64,000 nt of DNA, taken from Duganella sp. OV510. GTDB taxonomy: Bacteria; Pseudomonadota; Gammaproteobacteria; Burkholderiales; Burkholderiaceae_D. Shown here in pieces: positions 1 through 9,094 of the stretch. The notes beneath the pieces are model-generated. The model was not told where the DNA came from. It saw nothing but the letters and a program-made list of their open reading frames with translations, and made no database searches. The DNA is taken from the NCBI RefSeq assembly GCF_900100205.1, contig NZ_FNEQ01000008.1, forward strand, positions 186,001 through 250,000, given 5' to 3'. Position 1 is the stretch's first letter. Every line of letters starts with the position of its first letter. A program made the translations under genes and the position numbers.

Positions 1-2
1 CC

Positions 3-1493
3 GCTGCCAACGTCAGTACCTCGGCCTACACTTTCTTGACCATGAGCAACGCCAACACCTTGCTCAAATGCGCGACGCCGGAGCAGATTGAAACCTACGT
101 CAATCCGATGTTGGCCGGGCGCTTCTTCGGCACGATGTGCCTGTCCGAGCCGCAGGCCGGCTCCAGCCTGTCGGACATCACCACCCGCGCGGTGCCGGAC
201 GGCGACGGCCAGTATCGCCTGACTGGCAACAAGATGTGGATCTCGGGCGGCGAACACGAACTGGCCGAGAACATCATCCACCTGGTGCTGGCCAAGATTC
301 CCGGCGAAGACGGCAAGCTGATTCCGGGCGTAAAAGGCATCTCGCTGTTCATCGTGCCGAAATACCTGGTCAATGCGGATGGCAGTCTTGGCGCCCGCAA
401 CGATATCGCGCTGGCCGGCCTGAACCACAAGATGGGCAATCGCGGCACCACCAACTGCCTGCTGAATTTCGGCGAGAACGGCGGCGCCATCGGCTATCTG
501 GTCGGCAAGCCGCATCACGGCCTCGCCAATATGTTCCACATGATGAACGAGGCACGCATCGGCGTCGGCCTTGGCGCGGCGGTGCTGGGCTACACCGCTT
601 ATCTGCACGCGCTGGAATATGCGCGCAACCGGCCGCAAGGCCGCCATCCGGCGCAGAAGGACGCGTCGCAGCCGCAGTTGGCGATCATCCAGCACACCGA
701 TGTGCGGCGCATGCTGCTGGCGCAGAAGGCGTATGTCGAAGGCGGACTCGGGCTGGTGCTGTACAGCGCCCGCCTGGTCGATGAGCAGCACACCGCCGAA
801 ACGCCGGAAGCGCGCGAACATGCGGGTCGCCTGCTGGATTTCCTGACACCGATTACCAAATCGTGGCCGTCGCAATGGTGTGTCGAAGCCAACAGCCTCG
901 CGATACAGGTGCATGGTGGTTACGGCTACACGCGCGAGTACAACGTCGAACAGTTTTACCGCGACAATCGCCTGAACGCCATCCACGAAGGCACGCATGG
1001 CATCCACGGCCTGGACCTGCTGGGCCGCAAGGTCGCTTTGCAGGATGGCGCACTGTTCCGCGCCTTCGGCACCGAGTTGCGCAAGACGGTACGCAAGGTG
1101 CGCGGCAGCGTCGGCGCGCCGGATGCGGTGGGGCCGGGCCTGGCCACCATCAGCGTCGAATTGCTGGCGCACGCGGATGCGCTGGAGCAGGCGTGGCAGG
1201 CCGTGGAAGAAGTGACGCAGAAGCTGTATGCTGTCGGCGATTTGAACAAGACGCTGGCCAACGCCAGCCTGTATCTGGAAGTGGTCGGCCATGTCGTCGT
1301 TGCGTGGATCTGGCTGCAGCAGGCGTTGCTGGCGGCGGCCTCGCTGGCCAGCGGCGATACGGATTTCTATCGCGGCAAGCTGCAAGCCTGCCTGTATTTC
1401 TTCCAGTGGGAGTTGCCGAAAGTGGGACCGCAACTGGATCTGCTGGCCAGCATAGACACCACCACGCTCGACATGAAGGATGCGTGGTTCTAA
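3..1493 (+). CDS. Acyl-CoA dehydrogenase, C-terminal ~495 residues (5' end outside window)
   Basis: Flavoprotein that would oxidise an acyl-CoA to the enoyl-CoA. The frame is open to the window's first bases, so the true start lies upstream; roughly 100 N-terminal residues are probably missing, since this family (acyl-CoA dehydrogenase with an extra C-terminal domain, DmdC-like) is usually near 595 aa. Visible landmarks are the FAD/substrate segment MCLSEPQAGSS followed by LTGNKMWISGGEH, and QVHGGYGYTREYNVEQFYRD with AIHEGTHGIH, the typical catalytic-domain end. The last ~120 residues form the extra helical domain. It is followed after 15 bp by an SDR gene with a good ribosome site (aaggagaca), so it probably heads or belongs to a four-gene catabolic operon. 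Substrate unknown. Confidence 0.9.
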   Translation, partial: AANVSTSAYTFLTMSNANTLLKCATPEQIETYVNPMLAGRFFGTMCLSEPQAGSSLSDITTRAVPDGDGQYRLTGNKMWISGGEHELAENIIHLVLAKIPGEDGKLIPGVKGISLFIVPKYLVNADGSLGARNDIALAGLNHKMGNRGTTNCLLNFGENGGAIGYLVGKPHHGLANMFHMMNEARIGVGLGAAVLGYTAYLHALEYARNRPQGRHPAQKDASQPQLAIIQHTDVRRMLLAQKAYVEGGLGLVLYSARLVDEQHTAETPEAREHAGRLLDFLTPITKSWPSQWCVEANSLAIQVHGGYGYTREYNVEQFYRDNRLNAIHEGTHGIHGLDLLGRKVALQDGALFRAFGTELRKTVRKVRGSVGAPDAVGPGLATISVELLAHADALEQAWQAVEEVTQKLYAVGDLNKTLANASLYLEVVGHVVVAWIWLQQALLAAASLASGDTDFYRGKLQACLYFFQWELPKVGPQLDLLASIDTTTLDMKDAWF

Positions 1494-1508
1494 CAAGGAG
1501 ACAAAACG

Positions 1509-2288
1509 ATGCGTACTACCCAAGAATTGTTTTCGCTGGCCGGCAAGACCGCGCTGGTCACCGGCGGCTCGCGCGGCCTGGGCTTGCAGATGGCGCTGGC
1601 ACTGGGCGAACAGGGCGCCAAGCTTGTGATCTCGGCCCGCAAGCAGGCGGAACTCGATGAGGCCGTCAGCTTCCTGACCCAGCGCGGCATCAGCGCGCAC
1701 GCGGTCTCGGCCGACCTGTCGCAGGACGAGGAAGCCGGCAAGCTGGTCGATGCGGCGCTGGCGCAGCTCGGCCATATCGACATCCTCATCAACAACGCTG
1801 GCGCCAGCTGGGGCTCGCCGGCTGAAGACCATCCGGTCGAAGCCTGGGACAAGGTGATGGACCTGAACATCCGCAGCATCTTCGTGGTGTCGCAACTGGT
1901 CGGCAAGCGCTCGATGATACCGCGCCAGTCCGGCCGCATCATCAACATCGCCTCGATTGCCGGCCTGGCTGGCAACCCGCCTGGCACCATGCAGACCATC
2001 GCCTACAACACCTCGAAAGGCGCGTTGGTCAACTTCACCCGCACGCTGGCCGGCGAATGGGGCCGCTATGGCATCACCGTCAATGCACTGGCGCCGGGCT
2101 TCTTCCCATCGAAGATGACCAAGGGGCTGTTGTCCGCCATGGGCGACCAGCTCGCCGGCCACGCACCACTGAACCGCCTCGGCGATGACGAAGACTTGAA
2201 AGGCGCCACCGTGCTGTTCGCCTCCGACGCCGGCAAGCACATCACCGGCCAGATCCTGGCGGTGGACGGAGGCGTTTCGGCAGTATGA
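1509..2288 (+). CDS. SDR family oxidoreductase
   Basis: Short-chain dehydrogenase/reductase of 259 aa using NAD(P)(H). The Rossmann glycine motif TGGSRGLG lies near residue 18, NNAG near residue 95, and the catalytic YNTSKGA (Tyr-x3-Lys) near residue 165; the C-terminus GQILAVDGG is typical of classical SDRs. The start has an upstream AAGGAG. The stop overlaps the next start by 4 bp (ATGA), showing translational coupling. Context suggests a 3-hydroxyacyl-CoA or related alcohol step next to the acyl-CoA dehydrogenase, but the substrate cannot be read from sequence. Confidence 0.9.
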   Translation: MRTTQELFSLAGKTALVTGGSRGLGLQMALALGEQGAKLVISARKQAELDEAVSFLTQRGISAHAVSADLSQDEEAGKLVDAALAQLGHIDILINNAGASWGSPAEDHPVEAWDKVMDLNIRSIFVVSQLVGKRSMIPRQSGRIINIASIAGLAGNPPGTMQTIAYNTSKGALVNFTRTLAGEWGRYGITVNALAPGFFPSKMTKGLLSAMGDQLAGHAPLNRLGDDEDLKGATVLFASDAGKHITGQILAVDGGVSAV

Positions 2289-3289
2289 CGATTCCAGAAA
2301 CCTACCAGCGCATCGTGCTGGCGGCAAGGCCGCGCGGCCCGGTGGCGCCGGAAAACTTCCGGCTTGAGACGGTCCCCGTGCCCAAGCTGGCCAACGGCGA
2401 GGTGCTGATCCGCAATCACTATCTGTCGCTGGACCCGTATATGCGCGGCCGCATGAGCAAGGCCGCCAGCTACGCCACCTCGCAGGCGCTGGACGACACC
2501 ATGATCGGCGGCACCGTCGGCCAGGTGATTGCCTCGCGCAACGACTTCTTCCCGGTCGGCGATTACGTCAACGGCATGCTGGGCTGGGCCGAGATGGGCG
2601 TCTCGGACGGCGTGTTGCTGCGCAAACTGGATACCACGCGTATTCCATTGTCCGCCTACCTGGGCGTGGTTGGCATGCCGGGCATGGCGGCGTGGTACGG
2701 CTTCAACCAGATCATGGAAGCGGCGGCCGGCGAAACCGTAGTGGTGTCGGCCGCCAGCGGTGCGGTCGGCAGCGTGGTCGGCCAGCTGGCGCGGCTGCGC
2801 GGTTGCCGCGTGGTCGGCATCGCAGGCGGCCCGGAGAAGTGCGATTACGTGGTCAACGAACTGGGCTTCGATGTCTGCGTCGACTACAAGGCCGGCAAGC
2901 TGGAGGCCGACCTGGCCGCCGCCACGCCGGATGGTGTCGACGCCATCTTTGAAAATGTCGGCGGCGAATGCCTGGACGCGGCACTGGCGCGCACCAACGC
3001 CTTCGCCCGCATCGCGCTATGCGGGCTGATCGCCGGCTACAACGGTGCCGACATGCCGATCAAGAATTCACGCCTGCTGCTGATTAACCGCCTGAGCTTG
3101 CGCGGCTTCATCATCACCGAGCACATGGAATATTGGCAGCAGGGCTTGCAGGAACTGGCCGTGCTGGTCGCCAATCGCCAGATCAAATACCGCGAAACGG
3201 TGGCGCACGGCCTGGCCGCCGCACCGCAAGCGTTCATGGGCCTGCTGCAAGGGCATAACTTTGGCAAACAACTGGTGAAGCTCATATGA
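2285..3289 (+). CDS. NADP-dependent oxidoreductase, MDR family (CurA/PTGR-like)
   Basis: Medium-chain reductase of 334 aa without zinc ligands, resembling the YncB/CurA/leukotriene B4 12-hydroxydehydrogenase group, which reduces activated C=C bonds with NADPH. The N-terminal GroES-like domain contains LSLDPYMRGRMS. The nucleotide-binding motif AASGAVGSVVGQLARL lies near residue 157, followed by GIAGGPEKCDYV and FENVGGECLD. It overlaps both neighbours by 4 bp, so it is translated as part of the operon. Enoyl reduction alongside acyl-CoA dehydrogenase and SDR functions fits degradation of branched or unsaturated acyl chains (inference). Confidence 0.88.
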   Translation: MTIPETYQRIVLAARPRGPVAPENFRLETVPVPKLANGEVLIRNHYLSLDPYMRGRMSKAASYATSQALDDTMIGGTVGQVIASRNDFFPVGDYVNGMLGWAEMGVSDGVLLRKLDTTRIPLSAYLGVVGMPGMAAWYGFNQIMEAAAGETVVVSAASGAVGSVVGQLARLRGCRVVGIAGGPEKCDYVVNELGFDVCVDYKAGKLEADLAAATPDGVDAIFENVGGECLDAALARTNAFARIALCGLIAGYNGADMPIKNSRLLLINRLSLRGFIITEHMEYWQQGLQELAVLVANRQIKYRETVAHGLAAAPQAFMGLLQGHNFGKQLVKLI

Positions 3290-4206
3290 AAACATTCCGG
3301 GACAAAGTCGTTGTTATCACGGGCGGTGCAAGTGGTCTGGGCCGTCAATTCGCTCAGGTTGCGGCGCGCGAGGGCATGAAGCTGGTACTGGCCGATGTGC
3401 AGGCCGATGCGCTGGAACAGTCCAGCGCCGAACTGCGCGCGCAAGGCGTCAGCGTCGTCTCGCAGCTGTGCGATGTGCGCAAGGGCGAGCAGGTGCAGGC
3501 GCTGGCCGATGCGGCGGTGGCCGAGTTCGGCGCCGTGCATCTGGTGTTTAATAACGCCGGCGTTGGCTCGGCCGGGCTGATCTGGGAAAACACCGAGGCG
3601 GACTGGGAATGGGTGATGGGCGTCAACGTCTGGGGCGTGATCCATGGCGTGCGCATCTTCACCAAACTGATGCTGGATGCGGCGGCCAAAGACCCGTCGT
3701 TCGAGGGCCATATCGTCAACACTGCGTCGATGGCCGGGCTGCTGAATGCACCGGCGATGGGCGTCTACAACGTCTCCAAGCACGCTGTGGTGTCCTTGTC
3801 TGAAACGCTGTATCACGATTTGCAGCTGGTCGGTGCGCCGATCGGCGCCTCGGTGCTGTGCCCGTACTTTGTGCCAACCGGCATCAGCCAGTCGCACCGC
3901 AACCGTCCGGACGATGTGCGCATGACGACCGGCCCGACCGCCAGCCAGGTCGCCGCGCAGTTCATGACCGACAAGGCGGTTTCGTCGGGCAAGGTATCGG
4001 CCGAGGAGGTGGCCGAGCTGACCTTCAAGGCGATTGCCGATGGCAAGTTCTATATCTACTCACACCCGGACGCGCTGGCCGGCGTGCGCGTCAATCTGGA
4101 AAGCGTGGTGGCCGGGAGCAATCCGCCGGACCCGTATGCCGCCACGCCGCAAATCCGCGAACTGTTGCGTTCCAAGATCCAGGGTGCTTCCAAGCTAGCG
4201 GGTTGA
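3286..4206 (+). CDS. SDR family oxidoreductase
   Basis: Second classical SDR of the operon, 306 aa. It shows TGGASGLGRQ near residue 13, NNAGVG near residue 89, and YNVSKHAVV as the Tyr-x3-Lys catalytic site. The extended C-terminus (about 50 residues beyond the usual core) and HPDALAGVR resemble SDRs of acyl and steroid/isoprenoid catabolism. The start overlaps the preceding gene by 4 bp. Substrate not determinable. Confidence 0.88.
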   Translation: MKTFRDKVVVITGGASGLGRQFAQVAAREGMKLVLADVQADALEQSSAELRAQGVSVVSQLCDVRKGEQVQALADAAVAEFGAVHLVFNNAGVGSAGLIWENTEADWEWVMGVNVWGVIHGVRIFTKLMLDAAAKDPSFEGHIVNTASMAGLLNAPAMGVYNVSKHAVVSLSETLYHDLQLVGAPIGASVLCPYFVPTGISQSHRNRPDDVRMTTGPTASQVAAQFMTDKAVSSGKVSAEEVAELTFKAIADGKFYIYSHPDALAGVRVNLESVVAGSNPPDPYAATPQIRELLRSKIQGASKLAG

Positions 4207-4243
4207 CGTGCGACAATCGTATTTTGGGCAAAGGAAAAATACG

Positions 4244-4669
4244 ATGAGCACCTACCAAATCAAACTGGGAGACTGGGGCACCTTGAATGCCGATGCGAAG
4301 GCCATTCGTACCGAAGTATTTGTCGAGGAGCAGGGCGTTCCCGCCGATCTGGAAATGGACAATATGGATGTCGTCTGCCTTCATGCGGTGGCTTATGACA
4401 CCGACGGTACGCCGGTCGGCACCGGCCGCCTGCTGCCCGATGGCCATATCGGCCGCATGGCGGTGCGCAAGATCGCGCGTGGCAGCGGCGTCGGCGGTGC
4501 CTTGTTGCAGGCATTGATGCAACAGGCCAAGGTGCGCGGCGACCACCATGTCGCGCTAAGCGCGCAGACGCATGCGGCGCCGTTCTACGAGCGCCACGGC
4601 TTTGCCATCGACGGGGAAGAGTTTTTCGAAGCGGGCATCGCCCACATCAATATGCAGCGGCACTTCTAA
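4244..4669 (+). CDS. GNAT family N-acetyltransferase (ElaA/YjcF-like)
   Basis: Small acetyltransferase of 141 aa. The start at 4244 is preferred over an in-frame GTG at 4208 because AAAGGA sits just upstream of the ATG. The protein opens with a strand and then AIRTEVFVEEQGVP, typical of the ElaA/YjcF subgroup. The acetyl-CoA loop is IGRMAVRKIARGSGVGGALL, followed by HAAPFYERHGF. The acceptor substrate is unknown. It is separated by 37 bp from the SDR operon and may be co-transcribed. Confidence 0.85.
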   Translation: MSTYQIKLGDWGTLNADAKAIRTEVFVEEQGVPADLEMDNMDVVCLHAVAYDTDGTPVGTGRLLPDGHIGRMAVRKIARGSGVGGALLQALMQQAKVRGDHHVALSAQTHAAPFYERHGFAIDGEEFFEAGIAHINMQRHF

Positions 4670-4677
4670 AAGACGCA

Positions 4678-5049
4678 TCAGGCCTCGCTGTCGATCAGCA
4701 GGCCTTTCGTTGTCAGATTCTTGCCGATTTCCAGCGATTGCTCGGAGGGGAATTGGCGCAGCACTTTCTTTGTTTCAGTATCGATAACTTTAATGACCGA
4801 CACACCGCTGTCGTCGTCGATGCTGAAATGCACCTCGCTATTGTTTTCCAGGAAACGGTTGATCGCGTCGACCGACTTTTTTAACTCAGTTTTACTCGGT
4901 ACGCGGCTCTCGGATGCGTCGTTCGCGGCGACAATAGCCTTTGCGGAATCTGTGCCCGCATTTTTTCCAGAGGCGGGCACGGACACCGCCGCCGCCGAGG
5001 CGGCGGTTGCGGGTAGCACAGCGAAACCGTAAATGCTGCTCGTGTCCAT
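4678..5049 (-). CDS. flaG: FlaG-family flagellar protein
   Basis: About 123 aa. The C-terminal half matches the FlaG pattern: an INRFLENN helix, then VHFSIDDDSG, VIKVIDTETKKVLRQFP and EQSLEIGKNL. FlaG proteins influence flagellar filament length; they are usually encoded next to fliC/fliD, which are absent here, so this is an isolated copy. The start MDTSSIYGF at 5049 is chosen because a longer frame begins with basic residues and a ribosome-like aaggaaaa lies before the internal ATG. The N-terminal ~50 residues are Ala/Ser-rich and probably disordered. Confidence 0.8.
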   Translation of the reverse strand: MDTSSIYGFAVLPATAASAAAVSVPASGKNAGTDSAKAIVAANDASESRVPSKTELKKSVDAINRFLENNSEVHFSIDDDSGVSVIKVIDTETKKVLRQFPSEQSLEIGKNLTTKGLLIDSEA

Positions 5050-5143
5050 GATGGTCGTTTTCCTTCTTGTCATTGGGGTATCTCGTTTGGTGGATTACCC
5101 CGCTACTGGAAATAACGGCAGGTCTGAGAAAAAATTGAGTCAA

Positions 5144-6592
5144 ATGGCAAAGAAAACGCAAGAAAATTTCGCCGGCCCTCTGGACCCGGCGGATTGGCAG
5201 CAATTCCGCATGCAAGGCCACCGCATGCTGGACGATATGTTCAACTATCTTCAGAATATCCGTCAGCGCCCGGTGTGGCAGCCGATTCCCGAGGTCGCCC
5301 GCGCCGCGTTCAGCAACGGCATGCCAGCGCAGGGCAGCGACCTCGCCGACGTTCATCAGCACTTCATGCAACACATCCTGCCGCATACGGTAGGCAACAC
5401 ACATCCCGGCTTCTTCGGCTGGGTGCATGGCGGCGGCACGCCGGTGGGCATGCTGGCCGAGATGCTGGCGGCCGGTCTCAATGCCAACTGCGGCGGTCGC
5501 GACCATGTCCCGATTGAGGTCGAGCGCCAGGTGGTGCGCTGGATGGCCGAACTGTTCGATTTTCCACCCGAGGCATCGGGCCTGTTCGTCACCGGTAGCT
5601 CAATGGCGAACATGATCGCTGTGCTGGTGGCGCGCTACCGTGCGCTGGGCCGCGAAGTGCGCAGCCACGGCATTCCGCCGAATCGGCAATTGGTGGCCTA
5701 TGCGTCGGCTGGCGCGCACGGCTGCATCGCACAGGCGATGGACCTGGCCGGCATCGGCAGCGCCAATCTGCGCAAGATTCCGATGAACGCAAGCTTCCAG
5801 ATGGATACGATGGCGCTGGAAACCGCCATCACTGCCGACCGCCAGGCTGGCCTGCAGCCATTTTTTGTGGCCGGCACCGCTGGCACGGTGGATGTCGGCG
5901 CGATCGACGAACTGCCGGTACTGGCCGCCATCGCCGAACGCAACGGCTTATGGTTCCACGTTGACGGCGCATACGGCGCGCTGGCCGCGCTATCGCCGGC
6001 GTTGCGCCCGCTGCTGGAAGGCATTGAGCTGGCCGATTCGATTGCCTGTGATTTCCACAAGTGGGGCCAGGTGCCATACGACGCCGGCTTCATCCTGATG
6101 CGCGACGGCGCAGTACATCTGGATACCTTCGCCAGCCCGGAAACCTATCTGCGCCGCGATACGCGCGGCATGGCGGCCAACTCGCCGTGGCCCTGCGACT
6201 TTGGCCCGGACCTGTCGCGCGGTTTCCGCGCCCTGAAAACCTGGTTCACGTTCCAGGTGTTTGGCGCCAGGCGCATCGGGCAGGTGATTTATGAAACCTG
6301 CTTGCTGGCGCAGTATCTTGAGGAGCGCGTGCGTGCGCAACCGCAGCTGGAGTTGCTGGCCCCGGTGGCGCTGAACATCGTTTGCTTCCGCTACCGCGCC
6401 GATGACGCATTCAATGCCGCGCTGGTGGCGGACTTGCAGGAGTCCGGCATTGCCGCGCCCTCCGCAACCACTATCAAAGGGCAACTGGCGATCCGCGTGG
6501 CCATCGTCAACCATCGTACCGGCCAGCAGGATATCGACGCCTTGCTCGACGCGGTTCTCAAACTCGGCACCTCACGAATGGAGTCCGCATGA
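5144..6592 (+). CDS. Pyridoxal-phosphate-dependent decarboxylase (group II)
   Basis: A 482-aa PLP enzyme of the aromatic-L-amino-acid/glutamate decarboxylase family, releasing CO2 from an amino acid to give an amine. Family landmarks: HPGFFGWVHGGGTPVGM, FVTGSSMANM, WFHVDGAYG (Asp binding the pyridine nitrogen) and ACDFHKWGQ, in which Lys306 should form the Schiff base. The start at 5144 avoids overlap with flaG; an in-frame TTG at 5135 is possible and the ribosome site is weak. The stop overlaps the next start (ATGA), so this gene and the TPR/ATP-grasp-like gene are coupled. The amino acid substrate is not evident. Confidence 0.88.
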   Translation: MAKKTQENFAGPLDPADWQQFRMQGHRMLDDMFNYLQNIRQRPVWQPIPEVARAAFSNGMPAQGSDLADVHQHFMQHILPHTVGNTHPGFFGWVHGGGTPVGMLAEMLAAGLNANCGGRDHVPIEVERQVVRWMAELFDFPPEASGLFVTGSSMANMIAVLVARYRALGREVRSHGIPPNRQLVAYASAGAHGCIAQAMDLAGIGSANLRKIPMNASFQMDTMALETAITADRQAGLQPFFVAGTAGTVDVGAIDELPVLAAIAERNGLWFHVDGAYGALAALSPALRPLLEGIELADSIACDFHKWGQVPYDAGFILMRDGAVHLDTFASPETYLRRDTRGMAANSPWPCDFGPDLSRGFRALKTWFTFQVFGARRIGQVIYETCLLAQYLEERVRAQPQLELLAPVALNIVCFRYRADDAFNAALVADLQESGIAAPSATTIKGQLAIRVAIVNHRTGQQDIDALLDAVLKLGTSRMESA

Positions 6593-7806
6593 CTTTTGAT
6601 GTTCAACTGATCGGCGCGCATAACGCGCCATTGATCGGCGTGGCGCCGCTGATGCGCCGCGCGTTTGCCGGTGAAGACCTGGCGCCGGTCGGCCAGGTGC
6701 TGCTGGAGCGCGCCCAGGCGTATCCGAATGACGCGCATGCCTACATGGACTTTTCCACCGTGCTGCAACTGACGGGGAATCGCGAAGATGCGCTGGCGGT
6801 GCAGGCGGAAGCCATCATGCTGCAGCCACACTACACGATTCCCGCCAGACGCGATGGTGGCCTGACGCTGCTGGTGTTGATGGGGCCGGGCGACCTGATG
6901 TCGAACACGCCGGTCGAATTCCTGGTCGAAAACAGCGATGTGACGCTGGAGCTGCTGTACTTGCGTGCTGACGAAGACTTTCCCGATGACGTGCCCGGTC
7001 ATGACGTGATGCTGGTCGCCGTGGCGGAATCCGAGGCCAATCAGGTGTTGCTGAAGCGGTTGACGGAGTACACCAGCGAGTGGCCACGCCCGGTCATCAA
7101 CCGGCCGGAGCAGATCCGCTCGCTGTCGCGTGATGGCGTGTGCGCCGCGCTGCGTGGCGTGCAGGGTGTGGAAATGCCCGTGTCGGTGCGCACAGGGCTG
7201 GGCGCGCTGAACGCGATTGCTTCCGGTGCGCTGCCGATTGAAACGCTGTTGCCGGATGGTGGTTTTCCGATCATCGTGCGGCCGCTGGGTTCGCACGCCG
7301 GCACCAATCTGCAGAAAATCGATACGCCGGCGGCGCTGGGCACGTACCTGAAAGAGGTGGAGGGGCCGCAGTTCTATGTATCGCGTTTTGTTGATTACCG
7401 CAGCGAGGACAAGCTGTTCCGCAAGTATCGCGTGGCGCTGATCGAAGGCAAGCCGTTCATCTGCCACTACGCCATTTCGCAGAACTGGATGATCCACTAC
7501 CTGAACGCCGGCATGACCGAAAGCGCCGACAAGCGCGCAGAGGAAGCTGCTGCCATGGCATCGTTTGATGCGGATTTCGCGCAGCGTCACCACGCTGCGT
7601 TGCAGGCCATCGATCAACGCATGGGCTTGCCGTATCTGGGCATCGATTGCGCGGAGATGCCGAATGGCGATTTGCTGATCTTCGAGGTCGACAACGCCAT
7701 GATCGTGCACGCCATGGACCCGGAGCAGATGTTCCCGTACAAGCTGCCGGCGATGCAGAAGGTGTTTGGCGCCTTCCGTGAGCTGCTGGAGCGATCACGC
7801 GCCTAA
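6589..7806 (+). CDS. TPR / ATP-grasp-like protein of unknown function
   Basis: A 405-aa protein. Residues ~30-85 form a TPR-like helical pair (LLERAQAYPNDAHAYMDFS, TGNREDALAVQAEAIMLQP). The C-terminal ~200 residues look like an ATP-grasp fold: FPIIVRPLGSHAGTNLQKI, then FRKYRVALIEGKPFICHY, and a putative metal segment GIDCAEMPNGDLLIFEVDN with acidic residues and Asn where ATP-grasp enzymes place Mg2+ ligands. ATP-grasp enzymes ligate carboxylates to amines, which would fit a partner that makes an amine. It is translationally coupled to the upstream decarboxylase and overlaps the tail of the convergent gene by 12 bp. The fold assignment is from pattern, not from a search. Confidence 0.65.
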   Translation: MTFDVQLIGAHNAPLIGVAPLMRRAFAGEDLAPVGQVLLERAQAYPNDAHAYMDFSTVLQLTGNREDALAVQAEAIMLQPHYTIPARRDGGLTLLVLMGPGDLMSNTPVEFLVENSDVTLELLYLRADEDFPDDVPGHDVMLVAVAESEANQVLLKRLTEYTSEWPRPVINRPEQIRSLSRDGVCAALRGVQGVEMPVSVRTGLGALNAIASGALPIETLLPDGGFPIIVRPLGSHAGTNLQKIDTPAALGTYLKEVEGPQFYVSRFVDYRSEDKLFRKYRVALIEGKPFICHYAISQNWMIHYLNAGMTESADKRAEEAAAMASFDADFAQRHHAALQAIDQRMGLPYLGIDCAEMPNGDLLIFEVDNAMIVHAMDPEQMFPYKLPAMQKVFGAFRELLERSRA

Positions 7807-8724
7807 CAGGCGCTTGAAGAAGGCCAGTTTGCTGGCGTAGCGCTCGCTGCGCCAGTCCACCTGCCAGTGCATGATGAGCTCTTCGTGCTGGCGGATGCTG
7901 ATGGACAGCGGCTTGTGCATCAGCTGCATGTGGACGTAGCAGGCGAAGGATTCGGCGAAATCTTCGTGCACGCTGGTGGCCGAGTACAGCGTCAGGAAAT
8001 TGGTGCGCCTGAGGGCACGATAGATATCGGTAATGTAGCCGGCCGGCAGACGCGTGTCGCCGTCGTAGTGCGAGATACTGGCGCGTAGCGGGAAGTCGTT
8101 GCCGGGCAGCGGCACGATGCGGCGCTGGTCGTCGATCTGCCAGGAGATCGGCAGGTAGGAGTAATCGTTGGCGCCGAGGTTGTCTGGCAGACCGCTCCAC
8201 CAGTCGGGATGAACGTTACGGCCGGCGCTGAGTGCGTGGCCCAGCTCGTGCAGCAGCAGGAACTGGATGGCGTGCAGCAGATTGTCATCGTCGGCGATCC
8301 GCATGTCCAGCGTGACGGAAGCGGACTGATCGAACGGCGAGCGCTCGCGCCAACTGGCCCAGGCGTTGGCGTTCGCGTGCTGCAAAGCCTCGATGTCCAA
8401 CACCACGATCAGGCCCAGAAACTCGCTGTGCGGCGAGACGACGATATCCGTGACCGCCGATGAGCCCACGCCGTTGGCGAAATACACGCCGAGGAAATTC
8501 TCCTTAAGCCGCGCGGTGACAGCGGCCGGCAGCAGCTGAAGCGCCTCGCATATCAGCGCCAGCAGCGGCGCATCCGGCATCGCTGAGCGGGTCTCGCCAG
8601 TAACGCGGCCAGCATTAACCAGCGCAATATGCTGAACCGCCTCGCACGGCGCCGGGCCGTAACGTTCACTGAGAGGGCGATCAAATACATCAATCCAGGT
8701 GCTATCCGCGCTGGCAATAATCAT
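7795..8724 (-). CDS. Putative HExxH zinc metallopeptidase-like protein
   Basis: A 309-aa protein without signal peptide or membrane segment. It has HELGHALS (His159, Glu160, His163), the zinc-binding signature of metallopeptidases, and a later VHEDFAESF (Glu254/Glu258) that could give the third ligand. No named family was recognised. The 3' end overlaps the ATP-grasp-like gene by 12 bp in convergent orientation. No strong ribosome site precedes the ATG at 8724. The 172 bp upstream of its start hold nothing recognisable. Confidence 0.6.
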   Translation of the reverse strand: MIIASADSTWIDVFDRPLSERYGPAPCEAVQHIALVNAGRVTGETRSAMPDAPLLALICEALQLLPAAVTARLKENFLGVYFANGVGSSAVTDIVVSPHSEFLGLIVVLDIEALQHANANAWASWRERSPFDQSASVTLDMRIADDDNLLHAIQFLLLHELGHALSAGRNVHPDWWSGLPDNLGANDYSYLPISWQIDDQRRIVPLPGNDFPLRASISHYDGDTRLPAGYITDIYRALRRTNFLTLYSATSVHEDFAESFACYVHMQLMHKPLSISIRQHEELIMHWQVDWRSERYASKLAFFKRLLGA

Positions 8725-8896
8725 GAAAATAAAACGGTTGTACTGCCAAGGGCAAGAACAACCATCTTATTCAATGCACGTGTTAATCCGTGTTAAGCGA
8801 GGTAAAGTTGTGACTGATCCCCCCGGTCAGCGTTGTGGCGCAGTAATCGAACTTTGAGCTGGTCTACTTGCATTCAAGTCTGCGCAAGGAATTGCA

Positions 8897-9094
8897 ATGG
8901 ACATCATTACCAACGAAGCGGAAGACGGCCGAGCAAAGGAAGCGACTGAGTTGCGAGCGACACAGTTGTTGACCGAAGCTCGCGCCAGACGCTTGGCCGC
9001 ACTGAAGTCTGCTGAAGGACTTTGGAAGGATCGCACAGATACTCCAAAGGATGGCGTTCAAGTCCAAGAGCAACTGAGGGCTGAATGGCGTTGA
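8897..9094 (+). CDS. Putative antitoxin of a PIN-domain toxin-antitoxin pair
   Basis: A 65-aa charged, mostly helical protein. The tail LKSAEGLWKDRTDTPKDG followed by LRAEW resembles small antitoxins encoded directly before PIN-domain toxins. Its stop codon overlaps by 10 bp an ATG that opens the characteristic first strand of a PIN toxin (MALILFDTNIFID), which is the usual antitoxin-toxin arrangement. The toxin is reduced to 18 codons, so this antitoxin is probably an orphan. RBS: AAGGAATTGCA before the ATG. Confidence 0.6.
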   Translation: MDIITNEAEDGRAKEATELRATQLLTEARARRLAALKSAEGLWKDRTDTPKDGVQVQEQLRAEWR

